DNA of 64,000 bases from Lysinibacillus capsici (lineage in GTDB: Bacteria > Bacillota > Bacilli > Bacillales_A > Planococcaceae). The stretch's first letter is position 1. Every line of letters begins with the position of its first letter. The stretch spans positions 194,816 through 258,815 of the forward strand of contig NZ_PXXX01000019.1 in assembly GCF_003367505.1 (NCBI RefSeq). The letters are read 5' to 3'. The position numbers were made by a program, and so were the translations under genes. Shown here piece after piece: positions 19,936 through 27,935 of the stretch. The notes beneath the pieces are model-generated. The model did not search any database. It worked only from the letters and a program-made list of their open reading frames with translations, and was not told where the DNA came from.

Positions 19936-21072
19936 ATGCATTTAGCATGCTCAATAAATAAAAAATATATAAAATACTTTTCGGTTATGATTCAATCAAT
20001 TTTAAACAATTCGAAATGTAGAAGTATAACAATTCATGTATTACACAGTGATTTAGTAAATGAAGATCAGGAATTTATTAGATCAATTTTCAGTGAATTT
20101 GATTATGTTGAATTCTTTTTCTACAAAATTGACCAAGAAAATGTACAGGTATTTCCTGTTGTAGCAGATCATTTGACAGTTGAAACGTTATATAGATTAA
20201 TGTTAGCAAAATTACTACCTCAAACTATCTCAAAAGTTTTATACATTGATTCAGACATGTTGTTTAAAGCTGATGTAATGGAAGTTTGGAGTACTGATTT
20301 GGGAAGTTATCCTATAGCTGCAGTCGCTAATTTAGAAGGTATCATGTATCAAAAATTAGATTTAAATAGTAAATTTGATTATTTTAATGCAGGATTTATT
20401 CTTATTAACTTAACATTATGGCGAGAAAAAGAATATTTTGAATTATTTGCGGAATACACAAAAGAAAATAAGGAAAAAATTATATTTGGTGATCAAGATG
20501 TTTTAAATGGTTTTTTTAAAGGTAATTGGATTCGTTTACATCCTAAATGGAATGTACAAAATTCATTATATTTTACAAAGGAAAATTTTTGTGAGTTTTA
20601 TTCGGAAAAAATATACGAAGAAATTACTGAAAGACCTTTTGGAATACACTTTTCTGGAAAAAACAAGCCTTGGAATTTGTTGAATAATCAGGTTAATTAT
20701 AAAGAGTTTTTCGATGTTTTATTTGAAATGAAAGTTTGGGAGAGCAGTATTATAAATAACAATCTATTAAATAATAATGAGGACATATATATATTTGGAA
20801 CAGGAGAGTTTGGAAAAACAGTATTTAATATATTAAAATATTTTAACGTGAAAGTAAGTGGTTTTCTAGATAATGATAAAAGTAAGTGGGGTTCTAATTT
20901 AGAAGATTCTAAAATTATAGCACCTCAGCAATTATTTATGGAAAATAATAATATAAAATTATTAATTTGTAGTATGTACTATCAAGAAATATTGAAAAGT
21001 TTAAATGAAATAAAATTTGACTTTAGTAAAATAACAATTTTAACTCCTGATTCGGAAAATCTTTTAATATAA
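19936..21072 (+). CDS. GT8-family glycosyltransferase with C-terminal Rossmann-like domain
   Basis: This 378-residue enzyme is of the LgtC/galactosyltransferase GT8 type. The N-terminus reads ACSINKKYIKYFSVMIQSIL, the metal-binding DxD is in VLYIDSDMLF near residue 110, the acceptor-side FNAGFILINL follows, and GT8's C-terminal HFSGKNKPW is near residue 236. Residues ~270-375 form an extra domain, beginning IYIFGTGEFGKTVFN and ending near LLICSMYYQEIL. That domain is shared with the neighbouring gene and, at the other end, with the 599-residue protein. The RBS is CGGAGG. It is cytoplasmic and likely extends the flagellar or capsule glycan. Confidence 0.85.
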   Translation: MHLACSINKKYIKYFSVMIQSILNNSKCRSITIHVLHSDLVNEDQEFIRSIFSEFDYVEFFFYKIDQENVQVFPVVADHLTVETLYRLMLAKLLPQTISKVLYIDSDMLFKADVMEVWSTDLGSYPIAAVANLEGIMYQKLDLNSKFDYFNAGFILINLTLWREKEYFELFAEYTKENKEKIIFGDQDVLNGFFKGNWIRLHPKWNVQNSLYFTKENFCEFYSEKIYEEITERPFGIHFSGKNKPWNLLNNQVNYKEFFDVLFEMKVWESSIINNNLLNNNEDIYIFGTGEFGKTVFNILKYFNVKVSGFLDNDKSKWGSNLEDSKIIAPQQLFMENNNIKLLICSMYYQEILKSLNEIKFDFSKITILTPDSENLLI

Positions 21073-21105
21073 TTTTTGAGGAAATAACAAAAGTGAGGTA
21101 TAAAA

Positions 21106-22179
21106 ATGAATCTTGCGTTTGCTATAAATAAACAATACATTCCGTATTTTTTTGTGGTTTTAAAATCTATAGAAAAAAATTCATTACCTGGTGAAGATTT
21201 TACTATACATATTATGTTTATTGATTTAACAGAATTAGAACTTAATCAATTAAAAATAGAATTCCCACATTTTAAATTTATTTGGCATAATATGAATAAT
21301 TTTGAATTTGGTAATTTTTTCGTAAATGGGCATATTAGTTATGAAACATATTTTAGAATTATACTCCCAGAAATAATTGATGTAGATAAAGTTTTGTATT
21401 TAGATAGCGATTTAATTGTAAGGCGGCCATTAAATGATTTATATAATAAAAACATTGAGTCTGTAGCTATTGCAGCAGCTTATGATTATAAAGCACAAGA
21501 GCGAAAAAAGGAATTAGGCATACCAGATGCTGCTTCTTATTTTAATGCAGGTGTATTATTAATGAATCTTGAATATTGGCGAAATTATAACTTAACAAAT
21601 ATTCTAGAACACTATATACAGGAGATGGGGAGTAATCTTAAATATTGGGACCAAGATGCTTTAAATGCTCTTTTATATGATAAGGTTTTGATAGTGGAAG
21701 ACACTTGGAATATTCAAACAGCAAATTTTGAATTAGAATATTACGACAAAAATAATCTAACAAACCCGGCAATAGTACATTTTACAGGTGCTTCTAAACC
21801 TTGGCATATTTCTTCAGAAAATCTTTTTAAAAATGAGTACCATGAATATTTACAATTAGGACGTTTTAGGGATAATGGAATGGTTTCTGAAAATACCAAA
21901 AAATTAATAAATACTAAAGAAGAGATTTATATTTGGGGTGCCGGTTCGACTGGGGAAAAAGTCTATGAACATCTTGAAATACAAATAAAGGGATTTATTG
22001 ATTCAGATAAACGCAAAGTAGGTCATTTATTAAAGAATAAACTAATCTACTCTATAGAACAAATTCAAAGAAAAGATAGAATAGGTATTTTGGTGTGTAG
22101 CGGTTATTATAAAGAAATTGCTAATATTTTGAAAGAATATAGATATCAAGAAAATATTGATTTTGTACATCAAATGTAG
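21106..22179 (+). CDS. Second GT8-family glycosyltransferase with C-terminal Rossmann-like domain
   Basis: This 357-residue paralogue of the previous gene has LAFAINKQYIPYFFVVLKSI at the N-terminus, DxD in VLYLDSDLIV, YFNAGVLLMNLEYW, WDQDALNALL and HFTGASKPWH. The C-terminal ~90 residues repeat the FGTG/WGAG-type module (IYIWGAGSTGEKVYE, IGILVCSGYYKEI). The gene lies 33 bases after its paralogue, so the pair probably arose by duplication and is co-transcribed. The specificity of GT8 enzymes (Glc, Gal or GlcNAc) cannot be told from the sequence. Confidence 0.85.
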   Translation: MNLAFAINKQYIPYFFVVLKSIEKNSLPGEDFTIHIMFIDLTELELNQLKIEFPHFKFIWHNMNNFEFGNFFVNGHISYETYFRIILPEIIDVDKVLYLDSDLIVRRPLNDLYNKNIESVAIAAAYDYKAQERKKELGIPDAASYFNAGVLLMNLEYWRNYNLTNILEHYIQEMGSNLKYWDQDALNALLYDKVLIVEDTWNIQTANFELEYYDKNNLTNPAIVHFTGASKPWHISSENLFKNEYHEYLQLGRFRDNGMVSENTKKLINTKEEIYIWGAGSTGEKVYEHLEIQIKGFIDSDKRKVGHLLKNKLIYSIEQIQRKDRIGILVCSGYYKEIANILKEYRYQENIDFVHQM

Positions 22180-22207
22180 AAAGGATATACATTTTCATCC
22201 AACGGTG

Positions 22208-22556
22208 CCGGGACGAGTTGCTGTTTATATTTCACGGGATAATCGTTATTTCTAAGATAATTATCAAGGCATACCGAAGTATGGTTATACAGAGATGTAT
22301 AAAAAGATGTTGGATCATCTGAACATTCAACTGATGTTGAATACAAAATATTAAGATGTTGTGACAATTTCAAAGGATGGACATACTTTGTTTGGACAGC
22401 CTTTTGAAGGACAAATTATTAATACAGGTAAGATTGATGAATTATTTGACTTCAATTATGTTGAGCTTCCATAATGTTGGACAACTTAACTCGCCAAATA
22501 GCTATGATATTACACGAACTACAGAATTTAAACAATTAACAGGTCAGCAACATTGA
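22208..22556 (+). pseudogene. glf: Decayed UDP-galactopyranose mutase (glf) fragment
   Basis: Translation shows Glf family blocks: RVAVYISRDNRYF, a stop (TAA at 22253), DNYQGIPKYGYTEMYKKML, LNTKY, a stop (TAA at 22352), then GQIINTGKIDELFDF and YVELP, all in one frame. After a further stop and small deletion the frame changes and reads NSPNSYDITRTTEFKQLTGQ. Both the N-terminal FAD-binding part and the C-terminus are missing. It is a dead remnant of galactofuranose synthesis, marking an earlier composition of this sugar island. The identification rests on the NRYF-NDxYQGIPKxGY and YPNSYDYTRxTEFKxLTGQ patterns known for Glf. Confidence 0.85.
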
Positions 22557-22681
22557 AAACTTATAAGAAGTTAATAAATTAGATTAGTATCTATGGGGTA
22601 TGTTGGGAAAAGGAAATCTTAACATAACCTTTTGTGTTACTATATATTTATGAAAGAGATAATATGGAATGGGGTAAATAA

Positions 22682-23833
22682 ATGAATATTTCTGTAGTAA
22701 TCCCACTATATAATGCAGAAAAGTACATAGTAGAAACATTAGATAGTTTAATAAATCAAACATATCCAATAGATGAGATTTTAGTTGTAGATGACTGTAG
22801 TTCTGATTGTTCGGCTGAAATTGTAAAAGAATATAGTCAGCAATATCCTATTGTTCGCTTAATTCAGCAGCCATATAATCAAGGTGTTTCAGCGGCACGT
22901 AATCAAGGACTACTAGAGGCTAGAAATGAATGGGTGTTGATGATGGATGCAGATGATACAATTCATCCTAATTTGTTAAATAGTCAAATTGAAAAACTGG
23001 CACAATATGAAGAGGTACATCCTGAACCTGTCTGTGTGCATCCAGCATATGTACAAACCGATGCAGAGGGCAATATTTTACCTAATAGTGAATTTCTCGG
23101 AAAGCAACTACCATTTAATGAAACATTTGGATCGTTATTAATGCGCAATTATATTATTACACAATCGGGGTTGTTATTAAAACGGGATGCAGCATTGGAA
23201 ATTGGTGGTTATAAAATAGATTTTCTAATATCCGAGGACGCAGAATTCATGTTACGTTTATCACGAACAGGTACGTTTGTATATTTGGATAAGCCTTATG
23301 TATATTACCGTCGTCATGTGATGAATACTTCTTCAGACTTGAAAAAAATTTCAGAGGCAGGAAAAGCAGTTTTAGATGTGTATTCGATTGATGATGTGAA
23401 AGAAGCAGTATTTTGCCGAAACTTTAGTGAACAAAAGAATTTAATAGATTTTGTGACCCTTCTTTATCAGTACCGACAATACGATGAAGGATTCCGATAT
23501 TTGGAAGGTGTTACGGATGAAGAATTTAAGGAGAGCAAATTATTTTATCAGGCACTGTATTATATAGAGAAAAACTTAGAATTGGAAGCAATAGTTTGTT
23601 TAGATCAACTACTTGTTATGAATGAAAGACATGGTGCAGCGTTAAATAATCGTGCAGTGTTTTATGCTAAAAAGAGTAATCTAATAGCAGCACAAAAACT
23701 ATTTGAAAAAGCCTTATTGCAATTTCCTGGCTATATGGATGCGACAAATAATTTACTAGTGTTAAAAGAAGGAAAAGGTGAGTACCGTTTTACAAAGCGA
23801 GAATTGCGTGAAAATTTATTGAGGTATTTATAA
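22682..23833 (+). CDS. GT2-family glycosyltransferase with C-terminal TPR-like region
   Basis: This 383-residue protein has an N-terminal GT-A fold of family 2: SVVIPLYNAEKYIVETLDSL, VVDDCSSD, NQGVSAARNQGL, and the metal site MDADDTIHP near residue 88. Residues ~270-365 look like tetratricopeptide-type helices (GAALNNRAVFYAKKSN, AQKLFEKALLQFPGY). A GT2 plus TPR layout is common in flagellin or surface glycan loci, where the TPR may bind the acceptor. Its RBS is GGGGT. Base composition returns towards that of the backbone here, unlike the very AT-rich genes upstream. Confidence 0.88.
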   Translation: MNISVVIPLYNAEKYIVETLDSLINQTYPIDEILVVDDCSSDCSAEIVKEYSQQYPIVRLIQQPYNQGVSAARNQGLLEARNEWVLMMDADDTIHPNLLNSQIEKLAQYEEVHPEPVCVHPAYVQTDAEGNILPNSEFLGKQLPFNETFGSLLMRNYIITQSGLLLKRDAALEIGGYKIDFLISEDAEFMLRLSRTGTFVYLDKPYVYYRRHVMNTSSDLKKISEAGKAVLDVYSIDDVKEAVFCRNFSEQKNLIDFVTLLYQYRQYDEGFRYLEGVTDEEFKESKLFYQALYYIEKNLELEAIVCLDQLLVMNERHGAALNNRAVFYAKKSNLIAAQKLFEKALLQFPGYMDATNNLLVLKEGKGEYRFTKRELRENLLRYL

Positions 23834-23897
23834 AGCTTATTTTTATAAATAAGATATACTAAAGAATAACAACTGAAATAGGTGGGATGAGTGAAGA

Positions 23898-24629
23898 ATG
23901 AGCAGAACAATTTTCATCACAGGCGCCACACGTGGTATCGGTTATGCAACAGCTGTACAAGCAGCAAAACAAAAGTTTACGATTATTGTAAACGGTCGTG
24001 ATGAAGAGCGGCTGATAGAAATAAAAAATGAACTAATGGCATACGGTGCATCGGTTCATATATTAAGCTATGATGTTTGCGATATTGATGCTATAAAAAA
24101 AGCATTTATGTGGATTAAGAAAAATGTTGGGCAACTAGATGCTGTTGTTAATAATGCAGGCATTTTAGATGATGCACTACTTGGGATGGTCAATGAAAAG
24201 CAGGTGTCTCATACTTTAGCTGTTAATACTGAAGCTGTTATTTACCATATGCAATATGCATCACGCTTAATGATGAAGCAAAAATCAGGGACAATTGTCA
24301 ATGTGAGCTCGATTATTGGTCGAGTTGGTAATGCTGGGCAAACAGTGTATGGTGCAAGTAAAGCAGCGGTAATTGGTGCGACGTATTCTGCTGCTAAAGA
24401 GCTAGCACCTTATAATATCCGTGTAAATGCAGTAGCACCAGGGTTTATTGAGACAGATATGACAAAGCAATTATCACAAGAGAAATATGAGCAACGTTTA
24501 TCAGAAATTAAAATGGGTCGTATTGGTACCGCTGAAGAAGTAGCTAATGTCATTTTATTTTTAGCTTCAGATTATTCTTCTTATGTAACAGGACAGGTTA
24601 TAGGTGTAGATGGAGGCATGGTGATTTAA
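23898..24629 (+). CDS. SDR reductase, FabG-like (3-oxoacyl-ACP reductase type)
   Basis: This 243-residue classical SDR has TGATRGIGYATA (NADP binding), NNAGILDDALL, the catalytic Ser in NVSSIIGRVGNAGQ, YGASK, and NIRVNAVAPGFIETDMT. It is FabG-like throughout. In this setting, next to an ACP, an acyl ligase and LuxE/LuxC homologues, it probably reduces a 3-oxoacyl group or a keto-sugar rather than serving housekeeping fatty acid synthesis. It opens the run of genes that includes pseH. The last codons overlap a hairpin at 24614-24640. Confidence 0.85.
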   Translation: MSRTIFITGATRGIGYATAVQAAKQKFTIIVNGRDEERLIEIKNELMAYGASVHILSYDVCDIDAIKKAFMWIKKNVGQLDAVVNNAGILDDALLGMVNEKQVSHTLAVNTEAVIYHMQYASRLMMKQKSGTIVNVSSIIGRVGNAGQTVYGASKAAVIGATYSAAKELAPYNIRVNAVAPGFIETDMTKQLSQEKYEQRLSEIKMGRIGTAEEVANVILFLASDYSSYVTGQVIGVDGGMVI

Positions 24630-24640
24630 ACCATGCCTTT
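24614..24640 (+). terminator. Terminator-like hairpin at end of SDR gene
   Basis: Stem 24614-24621 pairs with 24631-24638, followed by a short T stretch. It overlaps the last codons of the SDR gene. It is probably an attenuator, since the next gene starts only 20 bases later. Confidence 0.5.
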
Positions 24641-24659
24641 TATATAGGAGTTGAGATTA

Positions 24660-25196
24660 TTGATTTCATTTCGTAAATTAGAGGAACGCGATTTAGAGCT
24701 TGTGCTAGAATGGCGTACAAGTGAGCATGTGACACAATATATGTATACGGATATAGAAAAGGATTTAGCGAACCAATATAAATGGTTTGAGAGAATTTCC
24801 AATGATGATACACAATATTACTGGATAATTGAAGTTAAAAATACGCCAATTGGTTTAATTTCACTAAATCAGTTGGATCGAACGAATAAAAAATCATCAT
24901 TTGCTTATTACATTGGCGATTTAAATTATTCGATTATCGCGGGTCGTATTCACCCTTATCTTTATAATTTTGCCTTTTTTGAACTTGGTTTAAATAAGGT
25001 ATATGCAGAAGTCATGCAAGAAAATGATGGCATGATGAAAATGCATAAGCACTATGGTTTTACACATGTTGCAACATTTAAAGATCATATTTATAAATAC
25101 GATCAATTTCACAATGTAGAGTACTTTGAACTTTTAGCTTCTGATTGGATGGAGTGTACAAAATTCCATAAATTTAAATCAACATTTGTATTATAA
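24660..25196 (+). CDS. pseH: UDP-4-amino-sugar N-acetyltransferase (GNAT)
   Basis: This 178-residue GNAT enzyme resembles PseH, which acetylates the 4-amino group of UDP-4-amino-4,6-dideoxy-AltNAc in pseudaminic acid synthesis. Visible are FRKLEERDLELVLEWRTS, IGLISLNQLDRTNKKSSFAYYIGD and the acetyl-CoA region EVMQENDGMMKMHKHYGF. TTG at 24660 is chosen because TAGGAG (24645-24650) would be too close to the alternative TTG at 24651. It lies inside the acyl module, so a longer acyl donor is possible; that is inference. Confidence 0.85.
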   Translation: MISFRKLEERDLELVLEWRTSEHVTQYMYTDIEKDLANQYKWFERISNDDTQYYWIIEVKNTPIGLISLNQLDRTNKKSSFAYYIGDLNYSIIAGRIHPYLYNFAFFELGLNKVYAEVMQENDGMMKMHKHYGFTHVATFKDHIYKYDQFHNVEYFELLASDWMECTKFHKFKSTFVL

Positions 25197-25253
25197 TTAA
25201 ATAGAAATAGCCGAAATACTATATATACAATTTGAAGTAGGTAGGGATAATTT

Positions 25254-25493
25254 ATGACGAATGAAGAGAAATTACGTGAAATTTTTGTAGAAGCACTTGG
25301 GATTGATATTAATCAAGTTACAGAGGACCTAGCTTATAATACAATTCCAGAATGGGATTCAATTGCTCATATGGCATTGATTGCAGAAATTGACGATCAA
25401 TTTGATACAATGCTAGATACGGATGATGTATTAGATATGAGTACTTTTGCTAAAGCGAAGGAAATATTAGTTAAATATGATGTAGAGTTTTAA
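25254..25493 (+). CDS. Acyl carrier protein
   Basis: This 79-residue acidic helical protein has a phosphopantetheine site in EWDSIAHMALI, with the attachment serine at residue 36. The sequence differs from housekeeping AcpP (no DSLDTVE), which suggests a dedicated carrier. The RBS GGTAGGGATAA precedes the ATG. It is followed by a terminator-like hairpin and then by an acyl-adenylating enzyme, which probably loads it. The downstream LuxE and LuxC homologues may then use the acyl group. Confidence 0.92.
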   Translation: MTNEEKLREIFVEALGIDINQVTEDLAYNTIPEWDSIAHMALIAEIDDQFDTMLDTDDVLDMSTFAKAKEILVKYDVEF

Positions 25494-25500
25494 TTGAGGA

Positions 25501-25529
25501 GGGTGTGGTAGAGACTATCACGCCTTTTT
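25501..25529 (+). terminator. Terminator-like hairpin after the ACP gene
   Basis: An 11-bp stem with three G-T pairs (25501-25511 with 25515-25525) and a 3-base loop is followed by TTTTT. It sits between co-directional genes and could let the ACP be made in excess over the downstream enzymes. Confidence 0.65.
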
Positions 25530-25548
25530 CAATGGAAGGAGAGATTGA

Positions 25549-26880
25549 ATGAGTTTTTTTAAACTGAACAACGATAAAGTTGCAGTCATTACACATGAAC
25601 GTACATATACGTACAATGAAATTTCTAGAGTGGAATTTAAAAGTACACAAAAAGAATTAGTATTAATTTTATGTGAGAATACCATTGATATACTATCAAC
25701 CTATGTTTCAGCTATGAATAGTCAGCATGCCGTGATGCTACTTTCGGCAGATATTAATCGTGAACTTTTAGAAGATATTATAATCCGATATGAACCAAAA
25801 TGGATTGTAGGTTTAGAGAGTTATGATGGCTATGAGAGAAGTAGTGAGTATTTAGTAAGAATCGAAAATATTAACATGAATATACATCCCGACCTAGCGA
25901 TCTTATTGAGTACTTCAGGCACGACTGGTAGCCAAAAGTTTGTCCGTTTATCGTATGAAAATATTCGTTCAAATGCAGAATCTATTATTAAATATCTTGA
26001 TATAGATGAAAAGGAACGTGCCATTATGAATCTACCACTTTCTTATTCATATGGTATGTCCATAGTAAATAGTCATCTTTATGCTGGTGCTTCTATATTA
26101 TTAACAGACGAAAGTGTCATGGAAAAATCCTTTTGGAGTTTTGCGAAAGATCAGGGGGCTACATCTATATCAGGGGTTCCTTTTACTTATCAAATGTTGC
26201 AACGTATAGGTTTTACTAAAATGGAATTACCGACATTAAAAACTTTGACACAAGCTGGTGGACGACTAAATGAAAAGCTTGTGAAGTTTTTTGCAGAGTA
26301 TGCAAAGGAAAGAGATAAACGGTTTTACGTGATGTATGGACAGACTGAAGCAGCACCACGTATCAGCTATATTCCTTTTGAAAAAGTGCTAGAAAAAGCA
26401 GGAACAATTGGTGTGGCGATTCCTGATGGACATTTGGAAGTTAACGAATCAACAGGAGAACTTATTTATAAAGGTGCAAATGTCATGATGGGATATGCTG
26501 AATGTCTTGAAGACTTAGCAAAATCAGATGAGCTTGGTGGCGTGCTTCATACTGGTGACACTGCAACTGTTGATGCAGAAGGATACTTTACGATAACGGG
26601 GCGAATGAAGCGCTTTATTAAGCTTTTTGGTTTGCGTATAAACCTAGATGAAGTTGAGAAAAAACTCGAGTCCTCCTTTCACATACCTTTAGCTTGTACT
26701 GGCTCTGACGATAAATTAATTATAGCCATTGAACAAGAAATATTTGTTGAACCTATAAAAAAAGCAGTAGAGGATTTATACAAACTGCATAAAACTGCCT
26801 ATAAGATAAAAGTGATGGATATACCACGCTTTGCAAATAGCAAAACAGATTATATGAAATTAAAGGAGAGCTGTTTATGA
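25549..26880 (+). CDS. Acyl-AMP ligase (ANL superfamily)
   Basis: This 443-residue adenylate-forming enzyme has the P-loop-like LLSTSGTTGSQKFVRLSYENI near residue 120, MYGQTEAAPR near 264, LHTGDTATVDAEGYFTITGR near 345, and the hinge KRFIKLFGLRINLDEVE. It is about 60 residues shorter than typical CoA ligases, with a reduced N-terminal domain. It probably activates a carboxylic acid and loads it onto the ACP just upstream. The stop overlaps the LuxE-like gene (ATGA). The acid used cannot be read from sequence. Confidence 0.88.
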   Translation: MSFFKLNNDKVAVITHERTYTYNEISRVEFKSTQKELVLILCENTIDILSTYVSAMNSQHAVMLLSADINRELLEDIIIRYEPKWIVGLESYDGYERSSEYLVRIENINMNIHPDLAILLSTSGTTGSQKFVRLSYENIRSNAESIIKYLDIDEKERAIMNLPLSYSYGMSIVNSHLYAGASILLTDESVMEKSFWSFAKDQGATSISGVPFTYQMLQRIGFTKMELPTLKTLTQAGGRLNEKLVKFFAEYAKERDKRFYVMYGQTEAAPRISYIPFEKVLEKAGTIGVAIPDGHLEVNESTGELIYKGANVMMGYAECLEDLAKSDELGGVLHTGDTATVDAEGYFTITGRMKRFIKLFGLRINLDEVEKKLESSFHIPLACTGSDDKLIIAIEQEIFVEPIKKAVEDLYKLHKTAYKIKVMDIPRFANSKTDYMKLKESCL

Positions 26881-27935
26881 TTGCCCCTTATCATTTGGAA
26901 CGAGAGCAAAAATCAGCGCAGCTATTAGATAAACTAAATGATTTAACAAAATGGCATATTGGAAACTGTTCAGATTATATGGCAATGCTTGAAAAAAGTG
27001 GTGCTCTACAGCAGGCAAGCTCATTAGAAGAAGTACCCTACCTACCTGTACAATTATTTAAGCTTTTAGATTTAAAATCGATTTCACAAGAAGAGGTAGT
27101 AAAAATACTTACATCAAGTGGTACGACAGGGCAGCAGGTGTCGAAAATTTATTTAGATAAGGAAACATCTGCTTCACAAACAAAAACATTGGTGGAAGTG
27201 ATGAAGCCGTTACTAGGCAGTAAACGTTTACCGATGATTATTTTAGATACGAAGTCTGTTTTAAAAGACAGAAAATCCTTTAGTGCGCGTGGTGCTGGGA
27301 TTTTAGGCTTTTCCAATTTTGGACGTAAGCATTTTTATGCTTTAAATGATGATATGAGTTTGGATGTCGAGGGTCTACAGGCATATCTAAAGGAATTTGA
27401 AGGACAGAAAATTTTACTGTTCGGCTTTACTTTTATGATATGGCAGTATGTCTATAAGGAGGCTGTAGCTCGAGGCTTAGAGATTGATTTTGGCGACAGT
27501 ATTTTAATTCACGGTGGTGGCTGGAAGAAGCTTAAGGATGAAGCAGTCGATTCATTAACTTTTAATCGGTTGTTAAATCAGCAACTGGGAATTCGTGAGG
27601 TACATAATTATTACGGTATGGTTGAGCAGGTCGGTTCTATTTTTGTTGAGTGTAGTATGGGCCATCTGCATACACCTAGCTACGCTGATGTCATTATTCG
27701 CAATCCGATAACTTTTGAGCCAATTCCTTACGGAGAACAGGGGCTTATTCAGGTGTTGAGTGAGCTACCCAAAAGCTACCCAGGGCATTCATTACTGACT
27801 GAGGATTTGGGTACAATTCATGGGGAAGATGATTGTCCATGTGGTTGGAAAGGGAAATATTTTTCTGTAGCAGGCAGAATTCCGAAGGCCGAGCTAAGAG
27901 GGTGTAGTGATACGTTTCAAGGAGGTACAAAATGA
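26877..27935 (+). CDS. LuxE-like acyl-protein synthetase
   Basis: This 352-residue protein belongs to the LuxE / acyl-protein synthetase family, which activates a fatty acid with ATP and hands it to LuxC as a thioester. The motif LTSSGTTGQQVSKIYLD near residue 80 is the ANL-type phosphate loop. Further blocks are FGFTFMIWQYVYKEA, ILIHGGGWKKL and NYYGMVEQVGSIFVEC, with CPCGWKGKYFSVAGR near the C-terminus. It overlaps its neighbours on both sides. No luxAB is present, so bioluminescence is not the role; a part in glycan acylation or aldehyde production is inferred from context. Confidence 0.9.
   Translation: MIAPYHLEREQKSAQLLDKLNDLTKWHIGNCSDYMAMLEKSGALQQASSLEEVPYLPVQLFKLLDLKSISQEEVVKILTSSGTTGQQVSKIYLDKETSASQTKTLVEVMKPLLGSKRLPMIILDTKSVLKDRKSFSARGAGILGFSNFGRKHFYALNDDMSLDVEGLQAYLKEFEGQKILLFGFTFMIWQYVYKEAVARGLEIDFGDSILIHGGGWKKLKDEAVDSLTFNRLLNQQLGIREVHNYYGMVEQVGSIFVECSMGHLHTPSYADVIIRNPITFEPIPYGEQGLIQVLSELPKSYPGHSLLTEDLGTIHGEDDCPCGWKGKYFSVAGRIPKAELRGCSDTFQGGTK

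Noticed and set aside
22170..22373. Minus-strand open frame of 67 codons
   Set aside because: It is antisense to the glf remnant, whose plus-strand blocks explain the sequence.
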